A DNA stretch of 15,895 nt from Burkholderiales bacterium. Lineage in GTDB: Bacteria > Pseudomonadota > Gammaproteobacteria > Burkholderiales > Burkholderiaceae_C. Below are positions 1-6,481 of this stretch, piece by piece. A program made the translations under genes and the position numbers. How positions within the stretch are numbered: position 1 is the stretch's first letter; every line of letters starts with the position of its first letter. The notes under the pieces are model-generated. The model worked only from the letters and a program-made list of their open reading frames with translations, was not told the origin of the DNA and ran no database searches. Location: positions 1 through 15,895 of the forward strand of contig CANBSV010000062.1 of assembly GCA_947372225.1 (NCBI GenBank), written 5' to 3'.

Positions 1-148
1 CCTGATCCGGGCCGCACGCAAAGACGCCTCTGTGGCCCCCGAGCAGCGCAGCGGCCGCGCCTTTCGCGAACTGTTCAAGTTCATCCGGCAGCATGCCGGC
101 ACAGCCGCAGCCGAACTTGAAGATGTCGACGACAAGGAATCGGAATGA
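1..148 (+). CDS. darP: Ribosome biogenesis factor DarP (YjgA/DUF615), C-terminal end only
   Basis: Only the last 48 codons are visible, read from base 2 to the TGA at 146-148; the gene begins left of the window. The tail contains LIRAARKDA followed by GRAFRELFKFIRQ. This resembles the C-terminus of E. coli YjgA/DarP, where a LIRNAQKE-type segment precedes a SFRQIFQYLRE-type helix. DarP is a small all-helical factor that associates with late 50S ribosomal precursors and helps mature the peptidyl transferase centre. The stop overlaps the mogA start (ATGA), so the two are probably translationally coupled. darP next to mogA is an arrangement I associate with Comamonadaceae-type genomes. The short length seen limits confidence. 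Confidence 0.72.
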   Translation, partial: LIRAARKDASVAPEQRSGRAFRELFKFIRQHAGTAAAELEDVDDKESE

Positions 149-747
149 CCGCTCCCGGCACAACACACGACACCGTGCGCATCGGCGTCGTCTCGGTCAG
201 CGACCGCGCTTCATCGGGTGTCTATGAAGACAAGGGCGTGCCGGCGCTGCGGGATTGGCTCGGTCGCGCACTGCTGAACCCGGTGATCTGGGAAACCCGC
301 CTGATTCCCGATGAGCAAGCCGCCATCAGCGCCGCCCTGTGCGACTTGGTGGACGACGCCAAATGCGACCTCGTCCTCACCACCGGCGGCACCGGCCCGG
401 CGCCGCGCGACGTGACGCCCGAAGCCACGCTGGCCGTGGCGCACAAGGTATTGCCAGGCTTTGGCGAGCAAATGCGCAGCATCAGCCTGAATTTCGTGCC
501 CACGGCGATCCTGTCGCGGCAGGTGGCGGTGATCCGGGGCAAAGCCCTGATCATCAACCTGCCGGGCCAACCGAAATCGATCGCCGAAACGCTGCAAGGC
601 CTGCCGCAGGCCACACCGCCCATGCCGGGCATCTTTGCGGCGGTGCCCTACTGCGTCGACCTGATTGGTGGTCCGTACATCGAGACCGACGCCGCGCTGT
701 GTGTGGCCTTCAGGCCCAAGTCGGCCCAACGCTCCAAGCCGCTCTGA
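145..747 (+). CDS. mogA: Molybdopterin adenylyltransferase MogA
   Basis: This 200-residue protein is of normal MogA size. MogA adenylates molybdopterin with ATP in the cytoplasm, activating it for molybdate insertion by MoeA (molybdenum cofactor synthesis). The MoaB/Mog fold signatures are present: an N-terminal IGVVSVSDRASSGVYEDKG segment (residues 13-31), the nucleotide-binding loop TTGGTGPAPRDVTPEAT (79-95) with its conserved Asp, and INLPGQP (137-143) near the end. The ATG overlaps the stop of the upstream darP gene by four bases, which supports this start and points to coupled translation. The 3' end faces cysE, with only six bases between the two stop codons and no terminator hairpin. 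Assignment is secure at family level; MogA rather than MoaB rests on the RDVTPEAT context. Confidence 0.93.
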   Translation: MTAPGTTHDTVRIGVVSVSDRASSGVYEDKGVPALRDWLGRALLNPVIWETRLIPDEQAAISAALCDLVDDAKCDLVLTTGGTGPAPRDVTPEATLAVAHKVLPGFGEQMRSISLNFVPTAILSRQVAVIRGKALIINLPGQPKSIAETLQGLPQATPPMPGIFAAVPYCVDLIGGPYIETDAALCVAFRPKSAQRSKPL

Positions 748-753
748 AGCGGT

Positions 754-1539
754 CTACTTCACGAGGCGGCTGAGCGCTGCCGCATCGAAGCTTTCGGCAG
801 TTTGCGCGTCGGCCGGCACGCAACCGGCCGACGGCGATGCATCTCCAGGACGCGACGCTGACAAGGTCTCGATCGCCTCCCACAGCATCGTGATTTGATG
901 CTCCTGTGCGGCGGCGTGGTCGATCAACGACTTCATGGCCTGCGCCACCGGGTCATCGCCCTGAGTGATTCCATAGGCCGAGAAGCCCATCTTGGCGGCC
1001 GTTTCCTCCCGCTGAGCATCGGCCCGGGCATCGATCACCCGTGCCGGGTTGCCCACCGCCGTGGCGCCGGCGGGCACCGCCTTGAGCACCACCGCATTCG
1101 AACCGATGCGAGCGTTGTCGCCCACCGAAAAGCCGCCCAGCACCTGCGAATTGGCGCCGACGATCACACCACAGCCCAGAGTCGGATGCCGTTTGACGCC
1201 TTTCCACAGCGAGGTGCCGCCCAGAGTCACACCCTGATAGATGGTGCAATCGTCGCCGACCTCGGCCGTCTCGCCGATCACCACGCCCATGCCGTGGTCG
1301 ATAAAGACGCGCCGGCCGATCTGTGCGCCCGGATGGATCTCGATCCCTGAGAAAAACCGGCCCAGGTGGGAAATGAAGCGCCCCAGCCAGCGCAGCCCGT
1401 GCACCCAGCACCCATGTGCCAACCGGTGAAACATGAGCACATGCAAACCGGGATAGCACGTCAGCACCTCCCAGGCGGTGCGCGCAGCAGGGTCGCGTTC
1501 GAGGATGCAGCGTATGTCTTCGTTCAGGCGCTTGAACAT
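754..1539 (-). CDS. cysE: Serine O-acetyltransferase CysE
   Basis: This 261-residue protein transfers acetyl from acetyl-CoA to L-serine, the committed step of cysteine synthesis. An N-terminal helical SATase domain (residues 1-65) is followed by a left-handed beta-helix of hexapeptide repeats (about 66-170). Visible landmarks are the catalytic-region histidines in DHGMGVVIGE (81-90) and KRHPTLGCGV (116-125), the GVTLGG turn (103-108), and the acetyl-CoA-binding end GNPARVI (163-169). A C-terminal tail of about 90 residues is low in conservation and Ala-rich. The start MFKRLNED fits other CysE proteins. The reading frame stays open upstream to 1752, but that extension would run through the terminator of the neighbouring gene and is rejected. 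No strong Shine-Dalgarno is seen. It is transcribed towards mogA. Confidence 0.92.
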   Translation of the reverse strand: MFKRLNEDIRCILERDPAARTAWEVLTCYPGLHVLMFHRLAHGCWVHGLRWLGRFISHLGRFFSGIEIHPGAQIGRRVFIDHGMGVVIGETAEVGDDCTIYQGVTLGGTSLWKGVKRHPTLGCGVIVGANSQVLGGFSVGDNARIGSNAVVLKAVPAGATAVGNPARVIDARADAQREETAAKMGFSAYGITQGDDPVAQAMKSLIDHAAAQEHQITMLWEAIETLSASRPGDASPSAGCVPADAQTAESFDAAALSRLVK

Positions 1540-1657
1540 GATCAGTGAGGGATGTTTCGGCGGCGAGTCTAGTCGCTGGGTGTGCAATGCGCCCGAGTGA
1601 TGCTGCGCCTCAGTTTCAACTGCCGAGGCCATTTCCCGTTTTGAATCGGACCAGACG

Positions 1658-1685
1658 AAAAAAAGGCCCCCGAAGGGGCCTTTTT
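1658..1685 (-). terminator. Rho-independent terminator of the PEP-CTERM gene
   Basis: On the minus strand an A-run leads into GGCCCC-TTCG-GGGGCC and then seven T residues. The stem has a stable C(UUCG)G tetraloop. It lies just downstream of the PEP-CTERM stop codon and upstream of cysE, so it separates the two transcripts. The flanking A/T runs also make it workable on the plus strand. Confidence 0.9.
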
Positions 1686-1708
1686 GCCGAATCAGGAAAA
1701 AACCCGAC

Positions 1709-2362
1709 TCAGGCGGCCTTGCGGCGGCGAGCCATGAAGCCCACCACGCCAAGACCAGCCAGCATCAAAGCGTAGGTTTCTGGTTCAGGAACCGGCACGG
1801 TGGTCGAGAAGTTGGCGGCCTCGAAGGCGTTCTTTTGGTAGGTGTTGGGCTCATCACCAAGCGAGTTCACCGAGAACACCAGAGACTCGATCCACTCATC
1901 CGTGGTTGAAAAACCGACGTAGAAAGCTGCAGTTGGGTCACCCCAAGTGGAACCACCAAAGGTCGAAGCCAACCCCGAATCGGAACCGTCGAATTCGTAG
2001 GAGCCCAAATCGGTAACGATCGAAAGGTGGTTATAAGTGTCTGGCGAACCCCACAAGAAGCTCACGTACTGCGTAGGTGCTGCAGGGGTGAACGTTGCAT
2101 TAACGCCACCACCGTGGGCGGGACCCGCTGCGAGGAAATTACCAACCGTGTTGATCGGAGGGGTGGTGTTCGTCGGCTCGACGACAGTGCCGGGATTCGA
2201 GCCAGTGCCGAACGGGAGAACGGCGCCACCCAAAACATTGCCTCCAGCCGTCAAAGCAATAAACGTTGACGAATCATCGTTGCCGCCAACGATGCTGATC
2301 GAGGCTTGCGCGCCAACTGCACAGCAAGCCAAAGCAGCTGCGGCGAGTACTTTTTTCATCAT
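1709..2362 (-). CDS. PEP-CTERM sorting domain protein (exosortase substrate)
   Basis: This 217-residue exported protein has an N-terminal signal peptide (basic MMKK, hydrophobic core, cut near AQA at 18-20) and a classic PEP-CTERM tail: VPEPETYALMLAGLGVVGF (191-209), then the basic cluster ARRRKAA. Such proteins are secreted, held by the C-terminal helix, and cleaved at the PEP motif by an exosortase (EpsH family), usually for surface or exopolysaccharide-linked display. The middle is rich in Gly, Thr, Ser, Asn and Asp, and its function is not recognisable. An AGGAG ribosome site at 2369-2373 serves either of two consecutive ATG codons (2362 or 2359). No exosortase is in the window. It sits between trmJ and cysE on the same strand, with its own upstream palindrome and its own terminator, like an inserted independent unit. 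Confidence 0.9.
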   Translation of the reverse strand: MMKKVLAAAALACCAVGAQASISIVGGNDDSSTFIALTAGGNVLGGAVLPFGTGSNPGTVVEPTNTTPPINTVGNFLAAGPAHGGGVNATFTPAAPTQYVSFLWGSPDTYNHLSIVTDLGSYEFDGSDSGLASTFGGSTWGDPTAAFYVGFSTTDEWIESLVFSVNSLGDEPNTYQKNAFEAANFSTTVPVPEPETYALMLAGLGVVGFMARRRKAA

Positions 2363-2442
2363 GAGGAACTCCTAGTTAGTGACTACGGAGAGCCACCTTT
2401 GGCGCCCCATGTGTTGAACGGTAACAGCCCGTTTGCGATCCG

Positions 2443-2466
2443 AACACCCCCTGTTCAGGGGGTTTT
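2443..2466 (-). promoter_or_regulatory. Palindromic operator-like site, copy 1 (7-2-7)
   Basis: CCCCCTG-TT-CAGGGGG on the plus strand, extended to an 18-bp perfect palindrome at 2446-2463. Read towards the PEP-CTERM gene it is AAAACCCCCTGAACAGGGGG, almost identical to copy 2 at 6040-6059. It lies about 84 bp upstream of the PEP-CTERM start. It is not a terminator for trmJ: in that direction the T-rich side comes before the hairpin, not after. Two heptamers separated by two bases is the geometry used by NarL/LuxR-type regulators. The cognate regulator is unknown. Confidence 0.6.
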
Positions 2467-2494
2467 ATTGTCAAAAATCAGTCACTCATGGGTC

Positions 2495-3244
2495 TCAGCG
2501 AGGGGGTGGCGCGGCGGCGCGAGCAATTCCACGAAGAATCTGGACTTCCTCCACGCTCAGGGACAGGCGATTGAGCGCCGAATTCAGCCTCGGCATCAAC
2601 TTTTTGGGGGATTGCGGGTCCAGAAACCCGATCTCGATGAGCACCCGCTGCCAGTGATCCAAGGCGCCGTGTACCGCCACCGCGTCGGCCAGGTTGGGGT
2701 CGGTGGTGCGCGCGAGCACGTTGAAGCCACCCAGAGCCTGGCGCCAGTCATAGGCGATCAACTGCACCGCCTGTGCCAGATTCAGTGAGCCATAACCCGG
2801 AGCGGTCGGAATGCTCAGGCAGGCGTGGCACTTGTAGACATCGTCGTTGCTCATGCCGTAGCGCTCACAGCCAAACACGAAGGCCACGCGGTGCGCGCTG
2901 GGCGCAAGGGTCGAAAACAACTCGCGCGGCGCATGGGTGGGCGGGCCGAAATCGCGCGGCGTCATGGCCGTGGCGCAGGCGTAGGTGATGCCGTCGAGTG
3001 CTTCAGTCAGCGTTTCGACCACGCGTGCGCCGCCCAGCACGTCCAGCGCGCCGCTGGCCAGCGAAATCGCCTCGGCCTTGCCCTTGACGTTGGGGTAGCG
3101 CGGTGCCACCAGCACCAGATCTGAAAAGCCCATCACCTTCATCGCACGCGCGGCCGAACCCACATTGCCCGGGTGGCTGGTGTTGATCAACACGAAACGT
3201 GTCGAATCGGGCGTGGCAGCGGTCATGTCGTCGGGTGTGGGCAT
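2495..3244 (-). CDS. trmJ: tRNA (cytidine/uridine-32 2'-O)-methyltransferase TrmJ
   Basis: This 249-residue SpoU/SPOUT-class RNA methyltransferase uses S-adenosylmethionine to methylate the ribose 2'-OH of position 32 in the tRNA anticodon loop. Motif 1 is NTSHPGNVGSAARAMKVMGF (residues 21-40), with the conserved Asn and Arg. Motif 2 is FVFGCERYGMSND (122-134), and motif 3 is LSIPTAPGYGSLNLAQAVQ (143-161), which forms the knotted cofactor site. These three motifs and the length match TrmJ better than the longer TrmH or RlmB. The start at 3244 has no clear ribosome site; an in-frame ATG six codons further in (3226) is a possible alternative. It is divergent from suhB across about 114 bp. Confidence 0.93.
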   Translation of the reverse strand: MPTPDDMTAATPDSTRFVLINTSHPGNVGSAARAMKVMGFSDLVLVAPRYPNVKGKAEAISLASGALDVLGGARVVETLTEALDGITYACATAMTPRDFGPPTHAPRELFSTLAPSAHRVAFVFGCERYGMSNDDVYKCHACLSIPTAPGYGSLNLAQAVQLIAYDWRQALGGFNVLARTTDPNLADAVAVHGALDHWQRVLIEIGFLDPQSPKKLMPRLNSALNRLSLSVEEVQILRGIARAAAPPPR

Positions 3245-3358
3245 CGTGGCACTCTAAACTTGGCATTATCCGAACGCGGTTGCAGCCGACGCGTCTGGCG
3301 CCCCGACCGGGCGGCTCTTTACCCCTGTCAGTCCTCACCCCTCCCACAAGGTTGCACC
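3245..3358. promoter_or_regulatory. Divergent promoter region of trmJ and suhB
   Basis: This 114-bp gap separates two divergent housekeeping genes and must hold both promoters. A GATAAT -10-like hexamer is present on the minus strand near 3265-3270, pointing to trmJ, but no convincing -35 partner is seen. No operator-like palindrome was found. Confidence 0.4.
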
Positions 3359-4375
3359 ATGTCGCAAGCGCTTCATCCCATGCTCAACATCGCCATCAAG
3401 GCGGCACGCGCGGCAGGGTCCATCATCAACCGCGCATCGCTCGATCTGGATCTGCTGACTGTGAGCAGCAAGGCGCCCAACGACTTCGTGACCGAGGTCG
3501 ATCAGGCAGCCGAGCGCGCGATCATCGAGGTGCTGCTCGCGGCCTACCCCGGCCACGGCATCCTGGCCGAAGAGTCTGGTAGCGAGCACGGGGCCAAGGA
3601 CAGCGACTACCTGTGGATCATCGATCCGCTGGACGGCACCACCAACTTCATCCATGGCTTTCCGGTCTACGCGGTGTCGATCGCGCTGGCGTTCCGTGGC
3701 CAGGTGCAGCAGGCGGTGGTCTACGACCCTTCGCGCAATGATTTGTTCTACGCATCCAAGGGGCGCGGTGCGTTTCTCAACGACAAGCGCCTACGCGTGT
3801 CCAAGCGCATCCGCATGAGCGAGGCACTCATCGGCACGGGTTTCCCGTTCCGCAAGGGCGACAACTTCAAGCGCTACGTGCAGATGTTCGAAGCCGTGAT
3901 GCAAAGCTGTGCCGGCCTGCGCCGCCCCGGCGCTGCCGCGCTCGATCTTTGTTACGTGGCCGCCGGTTACTACGACGGGTTCTTCGAGACCGGTCTGAGC
4001 CCTTGGGACATCGCCGCCGGCTCGCTCATGATCACCGAGGCCGGTGGCCTGATCGGCAACTTCACGGGCGAAGCCGATTTTCTGTACCAACGCGAAGTCG
4101 TCGCCGGCAATCCGAAGATCTACGGTCAGCTGGTGCAAACGCTTGCCCCGTACACGCGGGTGATCAAGGCCGATGCGGCCGCTCGCAGTGACGCAGCGCC
4201 AGTCGAAAGCGCTGCAACAAGCACCGCCCCAAGCCCAGAGTCAGCACTGTCGGCTGCGCTCGGGTTGAGCGATGAGCCCACTGCCGCCGACGCACCCGCA
4301 GCCGCGCCCGAGAAAAAGAAGGCTGTGCGCATCCGCAAGGCCGATATGCCACCGAAGGACGACGCGCCGTTCTGA
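3359..4375 (+). CDS. suhB: Inositol monophosphatase family protein (SuhB-like) with C-terminal extension
   Basis: This 338-residue member of the Mg-dependent, Li-sensitive phosphatase family hydrolyses inositol phosphates; E. coli SuhB is also a Nus factor in rRNA transcription. Metal-binding motifs are intact: EES at 71-73, DPLDGTTN at 89-96 and WDIAAG at 216-221. The core ends near residue 268, matching the usual length of about 267. The last 70 residues are a low-complexity Ala/Ser/Pro/Glu linker ending in a basic patch (KKKAVRIRKAD) and an acidic tail. The ATG at 3359 has a weak AAGG ribosome site seven bases upstream and gives the conserved N-terminus; the open frame further upstream lies in the trmJ 5' end and is not used. 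cho follows 43 bp downstream on the same strand. Confidence 0.9.
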   Translation: MSQALHPMLNIAIKAARAAGSIINRASLDLDLLTVSSKAPNDFVTEVDQAAERAIIEVLLAAYPGHGILAEESGSEHGAKDSDYLWIIDPLDGTTNFIHGFPVYAVSIALAFRGQVQQAVVYDPSRNDLFYASKGRGAFLNDKRLRVSKRIRMSEALIGTGFPFRKGDNFKRYVQMFEAVMQSCAGLRRPGAAALDLCYVAAGYYDGFFETGLSPWDIAAGSLMITEAGGLIGNFTGEADFLYQREVVAGNPKIYGQLVQTLAPYTRVIKADAAARSDAAPVESAATSTAPSPESALSAALGLSDEPTAADAPAAAPEKKKAVRIRKADMPPKDDAPF

Positions 4376-4418
4376 TCCGCGGCGCGCTTGCGCGGGCGGG
4401 CCGGCAGTTCATTCAGCG

Positions 4419-5276
4419 ATGCGCAGTTCCAGAACACAGCTGGCGAGGCTCAACACGACGGGGCTCTACGAGTACCCCATTCACCTGCGTCAAGCCATCG
4501 ACGACCTGCCGCACGCACCCGGTGTGTATGTGTTTCACGGCGAGGAAGGCGACTTGCCGCTGTACATCGGCAAGAGCGTCAACCTGCGCAGCCGGGTGCT
4601 GTCGCACCTGAGAACGGTCGACGAGGCGCGCATGCTGCGCCAGACCCGACGCATCAGCCACATCCGCACGGCTGGCGAAATCGGCGCGTTGCTGCTCGAA
4701 GCCCGCATGATCAAGCAGCAGCAGCCCCTGCTCAACCAGAGGCTGCGTCGCAGCCGTCAGTTGTGCTCGCTGAGCCTGCGCGAGGACATGCCAGCCGTCG
4801 TGTACTCAAAAGACCTGAACTTCGCGACAGAGCCACACCTGTTTGGCCTGTACGGCAGCAGACACGCCGCGCTGGATGGTTTGCGTGCCCTCGCCGATGA
4901 ACACCGTCTGTGTTACGCCGCGTTGGGGCTGGAAAAGCTCACACCGGGCAGACCGTGCTTCCGGGCCATGCTCCACCAGTGTGCCGGCGTGTGCCGGGGC
5001 GACGAAACCCCTGAGGCGCACCGCGCGCGCTTGCTGGCGTGTCTGCAAGCTATGCGCATTGCCTGCTGGCCGCATCCCGGGGCGGTGGGGCTGGTTGAGC
5101 GTTTCGAGGGCGACTGCCAGATCCACGTGATCCGCAACTGGTGCTATCTGGGCAGCGTGAGCGACCCGAACGAGGCCAGGCAACTCGACGTGCAGGCCGC
5201 CGGGTTCGACGCCGACGGCTACAAGATCCTGTGCAAGCCCATCCTCGGAGGTACGGCAGAGCTCATCACCTTGTAG
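4419..5276 (+). CDS. cho: Excinuclease Cho (UvrC homologue), GIY-YIG endonuclease
   Basis: This 285-residue protein makes the 3' incision in nucleotide excision repair and can act on bulky lesions that UvrC handles poorly. The N-terminal GIY-YIG domain is clear: GVYVFHG (35-41), LYIGKSVNLRSRVLSHL (48-64) with the conserved Tyr and Arg, and EIGALLLEARMIKQQQPLLN (87-106), carrying the likely metal-binding Glu94. The rest, including LFGLYGSRHAA, the Cys-containing CFRAMLHQCAGVC and the end DADGYKILCKPIL, follows E. coli Cho throughout. There is no UvrB-binding or RNase H-like 5'-nuclease domain, so it is Cho and not a truncated UvrC. The start at 4419 matches the Cho N-terminus, although no good ribosome site precedes it. 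It may be cotranscribed with suhB. Confidence 0.92.
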   Translation: MRSSRTQLARLNTTGLYEYPIHLRQAIDDLPHAPGVYVFHGEEGDLPLYIGKSVNLRSRVLSHLRTVDEARMLRQTRRISHIRTAGEIGALLLEARMIKQQQPLLNQRLRRSRQLCSLSLREDMPAVVYSKDLNFATEPHLFGLYGSRHAALDGLRALADEHRLCYAALGLEKLTPGRPCFRAMLHQCAGVCRGDETPEAHRARLLACLQAMRIACWPHPGAVGLVERFEGDCQIHVIRNWCYLGSVSDPNEARQLDVQAAGFDADGYKILCKPILGGTAELITL

Positions 5277-5284
5277 TGCGGCCC

Positions 5285-5390
5285 GCGGCTCAAAGCCGCT
5301 ATGGCCGGTGCTTGACGCCCCTCAACGCAGGGCGGATCGAACCCATCAGGATCAGCGTCCTCAGCCCTGCGAGCCGCTTCGTGGCGGCTC
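5285..5390 (+). repeat. Two related GC-rich hairpins between cho and the SYLF gene
   Basis: GCGGCT-CAA-AGCCGC (5285-5299) and GAGCCGC-TTCGTG-GCGGCTC (5371-5390) share the same arm. The first arm, GCGGCTC at 5285-5291, could pair instead with GAGCCGC at 5371-5377, so the two structures can compete. Neither has a T-run, so they are not ordinary terminators. Confidence 0.4.
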
Positions 5391-5419
5391 CGACCGGCAC
5401 CACCTCAAGGAAACACTTC

Positions 5420-5983
5420 ATGAACATCACCCGACGCCAGCTTCACCAGACCGCCGCGTCTGCCGTGGCCCTCACCCTGCTGGGCACATCTTCCGGCCGC
5501 GCACTGGCGGCCACCGCAGAGGATCTGCATAAAGACGCCGATCAGGCGCTGGCCAACCTCTACAAGCAAAACCCGACGGCCTCGATGATCGGCGGTCGCT
5601 CCAAGGCCACTCTGGTTTTCCCCAAGATCGTCAAGGCAGGGCTCGTGTTCGGCGGCAGCTACGGCGAAGGCGTGTTCATGCGCGGCGGGCGCGTCGTCGA
5701 CTATTACAACTCGGTGTCCGCCTCGTGGGGCTTGCAGGCCGGCGCCGAGTCCTACGCCTATGTGGTGTTTCTCATGAGCGAAAAGGCGGTCAAGTACCTC
5801 GACGAGTCCAAGGGCTGGGAGTTCGGTGTCGGCCCCACCTTGGTCATGGTCGATGACGGCGTGGCCAAAAACCTGTCCACGTCGACCCTGAAAGACGACG
5901 CCTACGCCTTCATCCTCAACCAGGAAGGCCTGATGGCCAGCCTGAGCATCGAAGGCACCAAGATCAGCCGCATCAAGCGCTGA
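5420..5983 (+). CDS. SYLF-domain (Ysc84-like) lipid-binding protein, probably Tat-exported
   Basis: The product is 187 residues. The N-terminus MNITRRQLHQTAASAVALTLLG has a twin-arginine pattern (TRRQL), then a hydrophobic stretch and ALA-like cleavage sites near 28-32, so export through Tat is likely. The mature part is a single SYLF domain: AKxTLVFPKIVKAGLVFGGSYGEG-like core (61-84), SWGLQAGAESYAYVVFLMSEKA (102-123) and GVGPTLVMVDDG (136-147). SYLF proteins bind phosphoinositides in eukaryotes; in bacteria they are periplasmic proteins of uncertain function, commonly annotated as lipid-binding. An AAGGA ribosome site at 5408-5412 precedes the ATG. A strong terminator follows 13 bases after the stop. 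Confidence 0.88.
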   Translation: MNITRRQLHQTAASAVALTLLGTSSGRALAATAEDLHKDADQALANLYKQNPTASMIGGRSKATLVFPKIVKAGLVFGGSYGEGVFMRGGRVVDYYNSVSASWGLQAGAESYAYVVFLMSEKAVKYLDESKGWEFGVGPTLVMVDDGVAKNLSTSTLKDDAYAFILNQEGLMASLSIEGTKISRIKR

Positions 5984-5996
5984 CCCGCCGGCTCCG

Positions 5997-6025
5997 AAAA
6001 AGCCCGCCACAAGCGGGCTTTTTTT
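5997..6025 (+). terminator. Rho-independent terminator of the SYLF gene
   Basis: AAAAAGCCCGC-cacaa-GCGGGCTTTTTTT: a 7-bp GC stem (6001-6007 with 6013-6019) flanked by A and T runs, directly after the stop codon. Confidence 0.92.
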
Positions 6026-6039
6026 GTTCTGGATCACGC

Positions 6040-6060
6040 AAAACCCCCTGAATAGGGGGT
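6040..6060 (+). promoter_or_regulatory. Palindromic operator-like site, copy 2 (7-2-7)
   Basis: AAAACCCCCTGAATAGGGGG, with arms CCCCCTG (6044-6050) and TAGGGGG (6053-6059) around AA. It matches copy 1 (upstream of the PEP-CTERM gene) over about 20 bases with one internal difference, in the same orientation to its downstream gene. A GATAGT -10-like hexamer at 6083-6088 starts about 31 bp from the palindrome centre, which would place the palindrome near -42, typical for a class II activator site. The hexamer call is tentative. Confidence 0.6.
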
Positions 6061-6098
6061 GTCCAGACCCTGATGTCTGCGAGATAGTTACTCATGGT

Positions 6099-6129
6099 CG
6101 TCACAAATGCTTACAAGCATCATGTGACG
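6099..6129 (+). repeat. Interrupted inverted repeat ahead of the 58-residue ORF
   Basis: CGTCACA...ATGCTT-AC-AAGCAT...TGTGACG. The outer 7-bp arms (6099-6105 and 6123-6129) and inner 6-bp arms (6107-6112 and 6115-6120) are perfect, broken only by a one- or two-base bulge. As RNA it would make a long stem-loop near the 5' end of the transcript; as DNA it could be an operator. It lies about 50 bp before the start codon. Confidence 0.6.
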
Positions 6130-6179
6130 TAACCCCCCGGCCCTTGAGACCATGGCCGAACTGAAGAGGACACCACTTC

Positions 6180-6356
6180 ATGAGCACCGCGACACCGGTT
6201 TCACCCGCGCCAGAGGTTCCACCGGCCCCCACCAGCCAAGAGGGAGCGCGAGGCTACTTTTTTTCCTCGGCAGAGCTCAAGGATGGTCTCGACATCCGCG
6301 AACTGTCGTCCGACACCCTGCCCTTGCCATTCAGACAGGCGCTGAACCTGGTCTGA
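6180..6356 (+). CDS. Small protein of unknown function (58 residues)
   Basis: I do not recognise this protein. The ATG at 6180 is preceded by the purine-rich ribosome site GAAGAGGA at 6162-6169. The product has a Pro/Ala/Ser-rich, probably disordered first 20 residues, then a compact segment: GYFFSSAELKDGLDI (25-39) and RELSSDTLPLPFRQALNLV (40-58). There is no signal peptide, Cys pair or membrane segment. Support for a real gene is contextual: a palindromic operator-like site and -10-like hexamer upstream, a ribosome site at a sensible distance, and a strong terminator about 125 bp downstream, all between two other terminators or gaps. A competing longer frame from 6152 in another phase has no such support. 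Confidence 0.6.
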   Translation: MSTATPVSPAPEVPPAPTSQEGARGYFFSSAELKDGLDIRELSSDTLPLPFRQALNLV

Positions 6357-6368
6357 AGCGTTGTGGGC

Positions 6369-6386
6369 CGATGTCCCCGGACATCG
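6369..6386 (+). repeat. Perfect inverted repeat in the 3' region of the small transcription unit
   Basis: CGATGTCC-CC-GGACATCG, 8-bp arms around CC. It falls 13 bases after the stop of the 58-residue ORF and about 95 bases before the terminator. No T-run follows, so it is a 3'-UTR structure or protein site, not a terminator. Confidence 0.5.
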
Positions 6387-6481
6387 CCAAAGAGCCCCGG
6401 GGAATCGGATCGCTTCAGGAGCGGCATGTGCCGTGACCCGGCGACTCAGCGGTAAGCACCCGTCAACGATTCCAGCGCATC

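Noticed and set aside
1540..1752. In-frame N-terminal extension of cysE
   Set aside because: It would be translated through the terminator of the PEP-CTERM gene and lacks similarity to CysE; MFKRLNED is the family-like start.
5312..5325. TTGACGCCCCTCAA as an FNR box before the SYLF gene
   Set aside because: 8/10 match; simple arithmetic gives several such matches by chance in a window this size.
6426..6455. Nine-codon frame after CAGGAG, as an attenuator leader peptide
   Set aside because: Spacing of ribosome site to ATG is only four bases, no regulatory codon run, and no downstream gene within a plausible distance of the terminator.
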